Origin: DRTC01 sp964521025
Lineage (GTDB): Bacteria; Cloacimonadota; Cloacimonadia; Cloacimonadales; TCS61
Assembly: GCA_964521025.1 (NCBI GenBank)
Contig: CAZFPK010000017.1
Location: 1-56,766, forward strand
Reading direction: 5' to 3'
Length of the DNA stretch: 56,766 nt
The notes beneath the pieces are model-generated. The model saw only the letters and a list, made by a program, of their open reading frames with translations, ran no database searches and was not told the origin of the DNA. The position numbers were made by a program, and so were the translations under genes. Shown piece after piece: positions 16,677 to 25,534 of the stretch (its first letter is position 1; every line of letters begins with the position of its first letter).

Positions 16677-17867
16677 TTATCCAAAATAGAAGATGCCGGA
16701 AAGACCGATAACAGTTTTGATCATTTTTTCAATTTGGTTGTTTCCCCAATCGATTTCATAACCTGAAGCTGTCCCAGATACATCGAAAGATAATTTATCA
16801 AAGATTAGACCGGATCCTAACGAAAATCCACTTCCTTTGATCTGATCACCAACGATATAAGGATTGGAGTTTTCTCCTGTATGTCTGGTTGTCGGTTCTG
16901 TGAAAGCCCCGATTCTGATCGGAATAACTGCAAAATCAGAAATGATCAGATATTCCGCACCGAGTCGGAATTGATTAAGATCGTATTCACTAAGTTTTCC
17001 TTCATTTATAGTAACCAAAGGATCGCCGGCTTTTACAACTACTTTTTGGTCTTTATATGCTCTCATTTCATAATCGGCAGACAGAGTAAAAAAATCTCCG
17101 ATGCGGTATGATGTTCCAAAACCTAACATCATTGGAAAATCAATCGTAGCATCTCCCTGGTCTTCACCGAAATCAATATTATCCTGGAAATATATATCAT
17201 CCGGATCCTCCCAGGTAACTTTTAATTTAAACGGAGTTCTAAAAGTCGAACCAATTTTTAAAGGTATCGGGTTTTGTAAATAACTTAGATCTAACATTGT
17301 TCCAAATACAAAATTTAATCCTGAATAAGATTCCTTATATTCAAAATCTGCTCTTAAATTCCAGTTTTCATCATATTTCCCTGTCCATATATTTGCTGAT
17401 AAACCTAATGAAAAGAAAGGGAATAAACCAAAACCTGAACCAAAGGTTATTGTATCTAAACCACCGAGACCTTCTTTCGAAATAATATCATAATTGCGAT
17501 AATTATAAAAATCAACCTGTCTTTGGAAAGCCAAAGCACCAACAATTTTTTTATTTCCCATTTTGAATGGATAGACTCCGCTTAAAAAGTTTAAAACAAA
17601 ATGATTTTGAGAAACATTATCAGGAGCATTATCCCAATCATATTTCTTACTTTCGGATATTGTTCTTCCTACAAGAGATGCTTCGGGTCTTTCCAAAAGA
17701 GAAAGTCCTGCCGGGTTCCAGACAATTGCCGTAGCATCGTCAGCAACTCCGATAAATGCTCCACCCATTCCGGCTGCTCTTGCTCCAGCTCCGGTTAGAT
17801 TAAAATTCTGTGTAATTAACATAACAGAAATTAAAACAAACAAATAAAGACAAACAACTTTTTTCAT
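16677..17867 (-). CDS. Outer-membrane beta-barrel protein of the PorV/UPF0164 type
   Basis: A 396-aa protein with signal peptide (MKKVVCLYLFVLISVMLI). The mature start contains GARAAGMGGAFIGVADDA followed by WNPAGLSLL, the hallmark of PorV/PorQ/UPF0164 and FadL-like barrels of the FCB group. Alternating hydrophobic strands run to the C-terminus, which ends in an aromatic-glycine pair (GIFYFG), as barrels do. PorV family members carry cargo of the type IX secretion system, and this window also encodes proteins with type-IX-like C-terminal domains, but a FadL-like transport role is equally possible. A GGAGGAG ribosome site precedes the start. Confidence 0.8.
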   Translation of the reverse strand: MKKVVCLYLFVLISVMLITQNFNLTGAGARAAGMGGAFIGVADDATAIVWNPAGLSLLERPEASLVGRTISESKKYDWDNAPDNVSQNHFVLNFLSGVYPFKMGNKKIVGALAFQRQVDFYNYRNYDIISKEGLGGLDTITFGSGFGLFPFFSLGLSANIWTGKYDENWNLRADFEYKESYSGLNFVFGTMLDLSYLQNPIPLKIGSTFRTPFKLKVTWEDPDDIYFQDNIDFGEDQGDATIDFPMMLGFGTSYRIGDFFTLSADYEMRAYKDQKVVVKAGDPLVTINEGKLSEYDLNQFRLGAEYLIISDFAVIPIRIGAFTEPTTRHTGENSNPYIVGDQIKGSGFSLGSGLIFDKLSFDVSGTASGYEIDWGNNQIEKMIKTVIGLSGIFYFG

Positions 17868-18041
17868 CTCTCCTCCTTTTTTATTTTTCTATTATTTTAT
17901 TGTATATGTACTTAGATTATCTTTTTAACAATTCCTTAACAACTAAAACCTCTGCTTTCAAAATCTTTTACGAATTATCCCGGACAACAATTCTCATGGA
18001 TTAGGAATATTTCCATGATAAACATTATCTTTTCTGTACAA

Positions 18042-18935
18042 TTAAGGAGCAACAAGTGTAACCGACTGATTTTCATTAAACGGAAGAACGAAATCAGTTC
18101 CTTCGATCCAGTTATAGAACGAACCGGGATTATCCTCCCAATACGCACGGACTTCCATATTTTCAAATGCCTGATAATAACCTGCAGGGAAAATCGTTCC
18201 ATTATTGGGAAAGCCTAAACCGACCATCATCTCGTTTTCAGTATCGTAGTTGACATAAAAAGGTGTCAGGTAATGATCACTGCTGTTTTGAAGATAAAAG
18301 AAAACATATTCCGAACTAAGATCAAAAGTAACTGTCAATAGAGATTGGTCGGAAACATCATATGTTTGATCCCATTCAATTAATAATCCAATTTGATTAG
18401 TTCCGATCTGATAACTCGTTTCCGCATGATAGATGATAGACTCCGGATTTGAAGGAAATCTTAAAATTGCACTGGTTTCTGATTCAATTGTGACAGGATT
18501 ATGTCCGGTTACATTAATATCTATATCCGTAAAAAGAGGATTATTCAAAGTTAGAACAAACTCTTCCTCAACTTCCATGAGAATCGTTATAATAGCAGAA
18601 CCTCCGTTCGAACTGATGGAAACTTCACCTTGATAATCACCCAAAAGTAAATCAGTTCTGCTAACGATGACATTAACAGTGCTTTTAACCCCGTCATCAG
18701 AACCTGATGTTGGTTCAACGGTGATCCAATCCTGATCGTCCGTTACATTCCAATTTAATGTTCCACCACCTGAATTATAGATATTGAACCCAATATAAGT
18801 CAGATCGGAACCGAAATCAAGGAATGTTGTACTAACATTTAATATGGGTTCCGTATTTTGGGTAGAATTCTTGTTGCAACCCCAAAAAATTATTACTCCT
18901 AAAACCAAAAAAAACACAATCAATTTTGTCTTCAT
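18042..18935 (-). CDS. BACON-domain lipoprotein
   Basis: A 297-aa predicted lipoprotein: signal peptide MKTKLIVFFLVLGVIIFWGC with the lipobox cysteine near residue 20, then a low-complexity CNKNSTQNTEP linker. Residues about 33-130 look like a BACON/Ig-like domain (STTFLDFG, IYNSGGGTLNWNV, DDQDWITVEPTSG, GDYQGEVSISSNGG). The rest (about 135-297) is beta-rich and unassigned. BACON domains usually mediate carbohydrate or protein contacts in surface or periplasmic proteins. The gene appears to be monocistronic, in the same direction as its neighbours. Confidence 0.75.
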   Translation of the reverse strand: MKTKLIVFFLVLGVIIFWGCNKNSTQNTEPILNVSTTFLDFGSDLTYIGFNIYNSGGGTLNWNVTDDQDWITVEPTSGSDDGVKSTVNVIVSRTDLLLGDYQGEVSISSNGGSAIITILMEVEEEFVLTLNNPLFTDIDINVTGHNPVTIESETSAILRFPSNPESIIYHAETSYQIGTNQIGLLIEWDQTYDVSDQSLLTVTFDLSSEYVFFYLQNSSDHYLTPFYVNYDTENEMMVGLGFPNNGTIFPAGYYQAFENMEVRAYWEDNPGSFYNWIEGTDFVLPFNENQSVTLVAP

Positions 18936-19303
18936 TTTTTTCTTTCCGGTCTCACCACCGTTCCGATGGTTTTCGTTTTCTTTTTTATTTATTCTATTTT
19001 CTTGTATCTGAATTTCATTCTTTATAAACCTTCAAGGTTTTCAAAACCTCGATGGTTTGATAATCAGTCATTGAGGTTATGTTGAATTCCCATCGGGACG
19101 ATGGGATTACTGTCCCGGCAACTGAACAGCTTGTGTGAAAACAGCATTTTATGAAAAAGGAGTGTCAGTCTAAGCTCATTCGAAGGTTCACAATTCTTAG
19201 CAAAGCAACAAATTAAACAAAATCCTTCGACTGCGCTCAGGATGACAGATTTGTTTAATTTGTTCATAAATAAGATTTTTCACACAATCTGCGAAGTAAA
19301 GAG
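18936..19303. repeat. Intergenic region with dispersed hairpin repeats, no gene
   Basis: This 368-nt gap holds several repeat fragments. At 19026-19060 AAACCTTCAAGGTTTTCAAA is followed by ACCTCGATGGTTT, related to the hairpin at 33152. At about 19090-19107 CCCATCGGGACGATGGG forms a small hairpin. At 19144-19250 a pair GTGTCAGTCTAAGC ... CCTTCGACTGCGCTCAGG then ATGACAG resembles the dispersed repeats common in environmental FCB genomes. No promoter or credible ORF stands out. Confidence 0.6.
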
Positions 19304-20653
19304 TTATTTTACTACCACTTTATCACCTATTTTGAAAGTACCTTCTTTATCGATGATGGCTGCAATCGCCATTTTTTCTTGAACTTGCACAACAATGATC
19401 TCTCCCAGTTTCTTAACTTTCCTGCCTAAAACCTCTTTTGTAGCCGGATGAACAATTTCATTTCCTTCCTTGAAAGCCACACATTTTGTTCCTTTCCTGA
19501 CTCCTTCTTCGCTCCCGATATCGAGGTAGATCATTTCATCTTCGATATTAACAATATTTCCTTCCACGAGGGGAAGATCATTGTAGATCATGATGGCGAC
19601 ACTTTCCACCAGTCTCTCGATATTCTCGATTTTCGTATCTTCTGCTGATGCTTCTTTGGCTACGATGGTTTCACTTGTTTGAGTATCGATGACTCTTGCG
19701 CTGACTTTTCCGTATTCCGTTTCACAGATAATACTTCCAAAAATAATAACATCAGCACCGACCAGTTTTCCCACTTCTACTGCTGTGTTTTCATCGACCA
19801 TCCCGGAAATACCGAATTTCTGTTCCTGCATCACTTCTTCCAGAGCATTTCTTTCGATCACACGGAAACGACGCAAGTTCACTAATTGCGTGATCATCTT
19901 ATCAGTAACGGACTTGCTTAAATCTTCTGCTTCTCCCTTGCCTTCAAAAGGCAAGACTGCAACAGACAATCGCGAACCTACCTGCGTAACCATTGACGGA
20001 TCATAAGTCAAAGCGCCTACTGGTACTTTCATTTTATTCAATTGTTCCTGCTCGAATTTCTTTTTCTTCAGTTCTTCTTCTTTTTTCTGTAATTCTTCCT
20101 GCTTTTTCTGTTCTTCGATTTTCTTTTTTTCCTCATCCAGTTTTTGGAGCATTGCCAGTCTTTCCTCTTCGAGTGCGGCTTGTCTTTCCTCCTTTTCCCT
20201 TGTCAACTCTTCCGGTGACTTCCCCTCGATTTCAGCTACTCCTGCGGCAGTTTCGATCTTATTAATAAATGCAGCTGCTCTTGGAGAACCTTTAAATGCG
20301 ATTGAGAGTTTTAATTCCGAAAGAGCTTCATCATATTCTCCGAGATAGAAATAAGCGATTCCTATTTCCCGGTGAGGGAAATACTCTATGAACCGTGTGC
20401 CGTAAGTTCTTTTTTTCTTCGCATCTTTGAATTCCAGCGAAGCCGCACTTTTAAATTCTTCCAGAGCTCTCTGCCAATCATGTCGCTGCATGAATTTCAT
20501 CCCTTTCTCGTAATAATTATAGAATTTCTCGAGGGAAAAGAGATTGGAAATATTTGCTGTAAACAAGAAAATGACCAGTAAAAGGAAAGTCGATTTCTTA
20601 TAAATTCGTCCTGAAATTGAACTGTTTCTTAATATATACTTCATATATTTCAT
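19304..20653 (-). CDS. TPR and CsgG-domain periplasmic/outer-membrane protein
   Basis: A 449-aa protein; AAAAGGAG precedes the ATG at 20653. A signal/anchor helix (STFLLLVIFLFTANISNLFS) is followed by two TPR-like units (WQRALEEFKSAASLEFKDAK; LGEYDEALSELKLSIAFKG). A charged coiled coil comes next at about 150-210, then a CsgG-like domain: LSVAVLPFEGKGEAEDLSKS, MITQLVNLRRFRVIERNAL, VGKLVGADVIIFGSI. The C-terminal ~90 residues contain IGSEEGVRKGTKCVAF, an S1/OB-like beta module often seen after CsgG domains. CsgG domains form secretion channels in curli export but are also found in many non-curli proteins. No curlin genes are seen. It is the last gene of a minus-strand series with the uncharacterised membrane proteins upstream. 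Confidence 0.8.
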   Translation of the reverse strand: MKYMKYILRNSSISGRIYKKSTFLLLVIFLFTANISNLFSLEKFYNYYEKGMKFMQRHDWQRALEEFKSAASLEFKDAKKKRTYGTRFIEYFPHREIGIAYFYLGEYDEALSELKLSIAFKGSPRAAAFINKIETAAGVAEIEGKSPEELTREKEERQAALEEERLAMLQKLDEEKKKIEEQKKQEELQKKEEELKKKKFEQEQLNKMKVPVGALTYDPSMVTQVGSRLSVAVLPFEGKGEAEDLSKSVTDKMITQLVNLRRFRVIERNALEEVMQEQKFGISGMVDENTAVEVGKLVGADVIIFGSIICETEYGKVSARVIDTQTSETIVAKEASAEDTKIENIERLVESVAIMIYNDLPLVEGNIVNIEDEMIYLDIGSEEGVRKGTKCVAFKEGNEIVHPATKEVLGRKVKKLGEIIVVQVQEKMAIAAIIDKEGTFKIGDKVVVK

Positions 20654-20781
20654 GACTCCTTTTATTTTTCAAAACTTGAGTCCTTAAAAAATTTGATTTT
20701 AGAAAAGTCAATAAATAAATCGGAATAAGATTGAATAATAAAGTATTATCAGACAAATCCAATATGCTGAAAGTGTGACAA

Positions 20782-21423
20782 TCAATGCGGAATGATCCCC
20801 AGCCAATCACCGAGTAAAAACTGCAATCTGCCGATCAAAAGCGATACTCTTGCCATTGCCGTGTAACCGAAAGCTGCTCCAAAACTGATCATCAGGAAAT
20901 AGATCCCGATCCTGGCAGTTACTCCGAAAGCACCTTCATGCTTTTTACTGAAAAAGAAATAAATTACACCGGTTAGAGTTCCGATAACAAGTAAGATCCG
21001 TCCGACTATCATCACCCAATTATCGGTGTGGAAAGGATTCATCATTGTTGCTGTCAGCTGCATCATCACATCGGATTTCAGGTATTTAACAAAATAAAGT
21101 CCGGCAGTTGTAGCGATCGAAAAAGCGATCGGGTACCGACTGACCCAGACAGTTTTGGGAAATATGCGGAGAAGCATGAGAATTCCCAAGAAAGCAGGGA
21201 CCAATTTGATCCATTTCACACTGAAATTATTCAGCAGGGGATCGAAACAGTTGGGAATTAAAATCGAGAAGATCGTGTAAACAAACCAGTAACCCGCAGA
21301 AATTCCAACGAAAATTTGTTCCGCAACTTTATAGAAAGGATTATCTTTGTATAAAAAACTGAAAATAGCGAAGGTAAAATAAACTCCTAACCAGATGCCT
21401 AATGTATTGAAGAATTGTTCCAT
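20782..21423 (-). CDS. Multi-pass membrane protein of unknown function (213 aa)
   Basis: There are about six to seven transmembrane segments over 213 residues (for example GIWLGVYFTFAIFSFLY, VGISAGYWFVYTIFSI, WVMIVGRILLVIGTLTGVIY, GIYFLMISFGAAFGYTAMAR). No enzymatic motif is visible. Its ATG shares one base with the TAA of the 277-aa gene (TAATG), a sign of translational coupling. The family is not recognised with confidence. It belongs to the uncharacterised membrane module 20782-24852. Confidence 0.8.
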   Translation of the reverse strand: MEQFFNTLGIWLGVYFTFAIFSFLYKDNPFYKVAEQIFVGISAGYWFVYTIFSILIPNCFDPLLNNFSVKWIKLVPAFLGILMLLRIFPKTVWVSRYPIAFSIATTAGLYFVKYLKSDVMMQLTATMMNPFHTDNWVMIVGRILLVIGTLTGVIYFFFSKKHEGAFGVTARIGIYFLMISFGAAFGYTAMARVSLLIGRLQFLLGDWLGIIPH

Positions 21424-22256
21424 TATAGATTCTCCTTTTCCAGTTTCTTATTTCGCCAATAATTAATATTCCCGATAGCGATAAATATAATGATGATCAG
21501 ATGTGCTAACGATTGAGCATCCATCCCACTCGTTGCCGTTCCTTTGGAGTCTACCAGACCCTCGTATTCAGCAGCAGCTTTCAGCCCGGCGAGAAGTCCG
21601 GAGAGTTGTTCTTGTTCGTTCACATAAGGTAAGATCGCTGGAGCGCTTACTCCGGTTACACCTCCTGATGCTCTTCTTCCGTATGAATCATGAGCGACTT
21701 GCACCCATTGTTTGATGCCCGGATCTCCGGCAGAAAGAGCGAATACAAAATCGATATTATTAAAATTCGAGATACCATCCATGATGGGTAATTCATCTAT
21801 GGGTGTTCCATACATATCTTTTGGAAAAATCTCCCGGAATCTCTTTCCCATAGCCTGGATGACGACCAATCCACCGGCTTTGAAACCGAGATTTACATAA
21901 TCCTCACCATATTTCAAATCCGGATATTCATCTTTTAATTGATAAATTATATCTTCTGCCATCTGCACTCCCATGGGCCAAAGAGCTGTGATGATGATCT
22001 TTATGTTTCTATCAAAACAATGTTTGACGACACATTTTGCCATCGGATGAAGTTCCGGTTTACTGGCAGGATCATAATCAAAAGAGATGATGACGCGCGA
22101 ACTTTCCGGAGTTTTTTCCACAAAATCATATACTTTTTGGACATTCTCGGTAACTTCGATTGTAAATCCGATTGTGAAGATCAAGGGAAGAGCGACTCCG
22201 ACAAAGATCAATAAGAAAAGCCATCTTCTATCCAGTTGTTTGATCTTTTTCTTCAT
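21423..22256 (-). CDS. Membrane-anchored alpha/beta protein of unknown function (277 aa)
   Basis: An N-terminal transmembrane helix (WLFLLIFVGVALPLIFTIGF) and a C-terminal one (SLAHLIIIIFIAIGNINYW) flank a ~210-aa domain outside or at the membrane. That domain alternates strands and helices (VIISFDYDP, IKIIITALWP, GEDYVNLGFKAGGLVVIQAM, NIDFVFALSAGDPGIKQWV, GVTGVSAPAILPYV), suggesting a Rossmann-like fold. The overall layout resembles the DUF6754-like protein encoded at 23722-24852, so the two may be distant paralogues. Start and stop are both coupled to neighbours through TAATG overlaps. Function unknown. Confidence 0.75.
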   Translation of the reverse strand: MKKKIKQLDRRWLFLLIFVGVALPLIFTIGFTIEVTENVQKVYDFVEKTPESSRVIISFDYDPASKPELHPMAKCVVKHCFDRNIKIIITALWPMGVQMAEDIIYQLKDEYPDLKYGEDYVNLGFKAGGLVVIQAMGKRFREIFPKDMYGTPIDELPIMDGISNFNNIDFVFALSAGDPGIKQWVQVAHDSYGRRASGGVTGVSAPAILPYVNEQEQLSGLLAGLKAAAEYEGLVDSKGTATSGMDAQSLAHLIIIIFIAIGNINYWRNKKLEKENL

Positions 22257-22951
22257 TAATCACCTCCCAGGTAGGAGCGTTCGATTCCCAGGATGATCCG
22301 CAGGGAACTTCCGATAATTCCAAGTGCTGCTCCGATCATAATTGCTCTTTGACCGGCTGTGGTCGGGTATTTCATAATAAACTGCGATAATTTCGGAAGA
22401 TGAAGAAATTCCAGGGATTCCGGCAGCCAACCTGTTAAAAGACTTCCTAAACTCGTATTTCCTAACATAACCAGGATAGCAGCTGCCAGTAATAAACTTG
22501 ATTCGAGAGTTCTGGCAATAAAAGCCCGATATGCCGCAGAAGCAATGAAAAAAGCCAATAAAGAGAACATCGTTGCCTGCAAATTCTGGTAAATATGATC
22601 AAATATATAATCGAAAGGTTTTACTCCGATCAGATTAGATAGAGATTCTCCATTTCCGAATAATCCGCTCATTTCTTTAGTTCCCCAGAAAACTCCGCAA
22701 GCAACCATCAAAGTGAAACTCACTAATGTGATCAGGTAATACTGCCAGTTTTTTTGCTTATATTTTATTTTCAGAATACAGACTTTGAAAAGGCTTAATT
22801 GCCCGAGAATGATGGCAAAACCGGCAATGATCATAAACCAGTTTTCCAGTTCGCCGGAAATGGTTGCAAACGGTTTATGCGGGATGAACTCCGAAAATAT
22901 GAGGATCACTCCCACGATAAAAGTTAAGATCAATGGTACTTTTCTTTTCAT
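22256..22951 (-). CDS. Multi-pass membrane protein of unknown function (231 aa)
   Basis: About six transmembrane helices (VPLILTFIVGVILIFSEFI, WFMIIAGFAIILGQLSLF, YYLITLVSFTLMVACGVFWG, TMFSLLAFFIASAAYRAFI, SLLLAAAILVMLGNTSL, AIMIGAALGIIGSSLRIIL). The last segments contain glycine-rich motifs. No catalytic signature. It is the first of three genes with one-base overlaps. The REP-transposase remnant and its palindromes separate it from the DUF6754-like gene, with which it was probably contiguous before that insertion. Confidence 0.8.
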   Translation of the reverse strand: MKRKVPLILTFIVGVILIFSEFIPHKPFATISGELENWFMIIAGFAIILGQLSLFKVCILKIKYKQKNWQYYLITLVSFTLMVACGVFWGTKEMSGLFGNGESLSNLIGVKPFDYIFDHIYQNLQATMFSLLAFFIASAAYRAFIARTLESSLLLAAAILVMLGNTSLGSLLTGWLPESLEFLHLPKLSQFIMKYPTTAGQRAIMIGAALGIIGSSLRIILGIERSYLGGD

Positions 22952-22993
22952 TTATCCGCCTTGATTTCTGTCGGTATTTCAGGTAAATTGATT

Positions 22994-23024
22994 CTTCTCG
23001 TTACAAAATTCCTGTTTTGTAATG
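22994..23024. repeat. REP-like hairpin, left flank of transposase remnant
   Basis: TTCTCGTTACAAAATTCCTG then TTTTGTAATG: arms ATTACAAAA-type on both sides of a TTCC loop. A sister copy lies at 23621-23716 on the other side of the transposase remnant, as expected for a REP/RAYT pair. Confidence 0.75.
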
Positions 23025-23044
23025 AAAGGTTTTACAACTCCGTT

Positions 23045-23584
23045 TCAATTTTCCCAAGGATCATCGATTTCAATCACTCCTTTTTCATCAATAATATAGT
23101 ATCCGGCAGAACTATATTTCCAAAATTCCGGTTGAGGAACATATCTTCATCTAACAGGATTATGATGAATATATTCTGCTTTTTGGATAAATATTCTTTC
23201 TTCATTAACTAATTCAGGATGTAAACCTTCCTGCCAAACTTGATGAGTACTTCTTGTTTTATATCTTAATTTATGAAATTCAAGTTGATGTAGCAACCAT
23301 TCACTATTATCTGTTTTAAATTTATTCAGGATTTCTTTAGCTGTGAACATCTTGAATGATTTAAGAGTTTCTTTCAAATGGTCACCGGAAACAATTAAAT
23401 GAAGATGATTATCTAAAATTACAAAAGCATGAAGTTTCATTTTCTTTTGTTCACGACAAAATTTAAGAGAATTAATAACTATCTCGAAATATGGTTCTGA
23501 AGAAAAGATCGGAATCCATTGGATAATGGTCGATGTTACGAAATATAATCCGTCATTATCAATAAATTTATAACGACTTCTCAT
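23045..23584 (-). pseudogene. REP-associated (Y1/IS200-like) transposase with in-frame TGA
   Basis: The open part (145 codons from 23584) is a Y1-transposase domain: LYFVTSTIIQWIPIF near the start, the HUH motif region HAFVILDNHLHLIVSG (H-L-H), a helix with the catalytic tyrosine region, and AEYIHHNPVR at its end. An in-frame TGA at 23147-23149 then interrupts, after which the same frame continues as RYVPQPEFWKYSSAGYY and ends at TGA 23045. That continuation is exactly the conserved W-x-Y-S-S tail of these transposases. The simplest reading is a CGA to TGA nonsense change that removes the last ~34 residues. Flanking palindromes fit a REP/RAYT unit. Confidence 0.85.
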
Positions 23585-23620
23585 AATCTCTTTCCTTATT
23601 TTTACAAAAACTTTATCGAC

Positions 23621-23716
23621 TTCTCGTTCTCGTTACAAAACTCCAGTTTTGTAATGATAAGTACCGAAACTCTCTGTTTCATTATTGAATTCCAAAACAG
23701 GAGTTTGGGAACGAGC
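23621..23716. repeat. REP-like palindrome cluster, right flank of transposase remnant
   Basis: TTCTCGTTCTCGTTACAAAA, CTCCAGTTTTGTAATG, then further on AAAACAGGAGTTTGGGAACG. The last part is the inverse of the first with changes, so a larger fold-back of about 95 nt is possible. The word AACAGGAGTTTGGGAAC is shared with the coding start of the DUF6754-like gene at 24797-24813. Confidence 0.75.
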
Positions 23717-23721
23717 GGTAT

Positions 23722-24852
23722 TCAATGAATCAACAAAAAATCTTTAACGAAATGCACACCTAGTATTTCCAGGAATATCCCGACCGAAAGAGCGACAACA
23801 AAAATCGCTTTCCCCACATCCTGACCCTTCAGACTTCCGAGTTGATGCGGTTCTTTGGAAAGATAAGCAGATGCAGCAAAGAGTTCTTCCCCGATCAGAG
23901 TGTAATCACAGGCAACGACAAAAAATGGTAATTGACTCGGCATGGCAGTTCCGGAAGTTTGAATAGCTCCGCTGGCAAAACCGGTTTCCGCTAAGATCAA
24001 TGATTCGGCATAAAATGCTCCGAGATAGAAATTTGCTGCCGGCTTTTCCCTCATAATAATGCCATCGACTCCAGCAACATAACCAAATTGATCATCTGTC
24101 AGGTAAAATACAGAGTCCGGATTGAAAGCATCAGGTCGTCCTGCTTTCAAATAAGATTCTTTAACGATTTCTTTGGCTGTCGAGAGAACCATCGAACGGC
24201 AAACCGGGACGATCAATTTTGCATCATATTCAGCAGTTTTCTGAGCCAGTTTTCCGAGGATCGTGAGTCCGGCAATAGTCTGCATATCATCGAGATCGAG
24301 GATGCCGGGAATGAATAGGATCGGTCTTCCCATTTCCGTTGCCCGACCGACTGATTCGTCCATCGATTCCAAACCTGCAATTTTTCGAATGTAAAGTTCC
24401 TTCCCGCTTTTAGCTGAAAAAATAAAGTAGATAATGGAGAACGCTAAAATCAAAGCCATCACGAGAAGAGAAATTTTTCCTTTATCGAACCATTGGGCTT
24501 TGGAAACTGCTGTAATTTTTTTATTATTGATCAGATCATCGTTTTTTGTGAGGACTTTCAGGTTATAAATAATTTCCAGGCCTGGTTTGATATTTTCGCT
24601 ATCGATGAATTGTCCTTCCTGTTTATCGAGCTGCCGGATAGTTTCAAAATCGGTTCTGTTCATCGATTTTTCGAGGATATATTTCAGGGTATCGGGATAA
24701 TCTATCTTCCAGTTTAAAACCAGGGCAGAGCCGTCATCATTGGGATTATCTTCTACGGTGAATTCTATACCTTGGACGGACAGTACTTCATTCCCGAACA
24801 GGAGTTTGGGAACAAGAAAGAAAAGGAAAAAAAATATTAATTGCTTTTTCAT
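23722..24852 (-). CDS. DUF6754-like membrane protein (376 aa)
   Basis: Signal peptide (MKKQLIFFFLFFLVPKLLFG), then a fibronectin-type-III-like domain (about 22-120: TVEDNPNDDGSALVLNWKID, YILEKSMNRTDFETI, YNLKVLTKNDD), one transmembrane helix (ISLLVMALILAFSIIYFIFS), a large cytoplasmic or membrane-apposed alpha/beta domain (GRPILFIPGILDLDDMQTIA, KLIVPVCRSMVLSTAKEIV, VAGVDGIIMREKPAANFYLG, GTAMPSQLPFFVVACDY) and a last helix. This architecture matches DUF6754 proteins, whose role is unknown. Part of the signal peptide is encoded by a palindromic-repeat word. It likely belongs with the 213/277/231-aa membrane proteins and the CsgG-domain protein downstream. Confidence 0.7.
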   Translation of the reverse strand: MKKQLIFFFLFFLVPKLLFGNEVLSVQGIEFTVEDNPNDDGSALVLNWKIDYPDTLKYILEKSMNRTDFETIRQLDKQEGQFIDSENIKPGLEIIYNLKVLTKNDDLINNKKITAVSKAQWFDKGKISLLVMALILAFSIIYFIFSAKSGKELYIRKIAGLESMDESVGRATEMGRPILFIPGILDLDDMQTIAGLTILGKLAQKTAEYDAKLIVPVCRSMVLSTAKEIVKESYLKAGRPDAFNPDSVFYLTDDQFGYVAGVDGIIMREKPAANFYLGAFYAESLILAETGFASGAIQTSGTAMPSQLPFFVVACDYTLIGEELFAASAYLSKEPHQLGSLKGQDVGKAIFVVALSVGIFLEILGVHFVKDFLLIH

Positions 24853-25061
24853 ATTTTCTCCAAAACAATTTTATGTTCATTGTTCCGGGCAGAGGTTTTT
24901 TATAGCAGGTTTATGTGTCAATAAAAAACAGCGAACAATTACGAACAAAAATGAATAATAAAAATATAGCTCTTTGTAGAAATGAGTGAGTAATTAAAAT
25001 GAATTGATTAAAAATCTATATTAAATTTTTCTTCCTTCAAAAAATATAGAGAGAGGGAAAA

Positions 25062-25477
25062 ATGTATAAAGATTTATTTGAAAGAGCACCTCATATTGAA
25101 TCACCTTGGTATATTGATGATCTTGATTTCAACGAACATGAAAGGAAATTATCGTGTTTGTTGATTTTCAAAAAGGGAGCATATTTTTCTTTCTATCAGG
25201 GTATCAGACATTTTGATCTGGTCGCAGGAATTATTCCATTTGGACTGGAATAATAGATGATTGGAAGAATGAACTCGATTTCAAAGCAGCCAAGGATCTG
25301 CGGGTATTCCTGGCTCATGGAAATAAGGATAATGTCGTGAAATTTGAGGAAGGAACAGACGCACGCGATCTTCTGGAAAAGAATGGTCTAACTGTGAATT
25401 TTGTCGATTTCGATGGTGCTTATCGAGTTCCGGAAGATATTCTAAAACAGGCTTATGAGTGGATAGAAAAGAGATAA
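25062..25477 (+). pseudogene. Mosaic remnant: transposase-like N-terminus joined to a frameshifted esterase C-terminus
   Basis: From ATG 25062 (good GAGAGGGA upstream) the first ~40 codons read as a transposase-like N-terminus (SPWYIDDLDFNEHERKL... LIFKKGAYF, as in ISL3-type proteins). The frame then passes into an alpha/beta-hydrolase-like piece (FYQGIRHFDLVAGIIPFG) and stops at 25251-25253. A +1 shift continues the hydrolase: DDWKNELDFKAAKDLRVFLA, then HGNKDNVVKFEEG, LLEKNGLTVNFVDFDGAYR, and VPEDILKQAYEWIEKR ending at TAA 25475. That is the C-terminal third of a phospholipase/carboxylesterase-type protein; its nucleophile region is missing and the usual last histidine position reads A-Y. 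Clearly broken. Confidence 0.65.
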
Positions 25478-25534
25478 TTCACAATTCGAGTCGTAAGAAC
25501 GCAGTTCGATGACTCGAAACAAAAAAGTAAAATA

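Noticed and set aside
23147..23149. TGA as a true selenocysteine codon in the transposase
   Set aside because: No obvious hairpin directly downstream, and the position normally holds a basic residue that a CGA to TGA change explains; kept only as a question.
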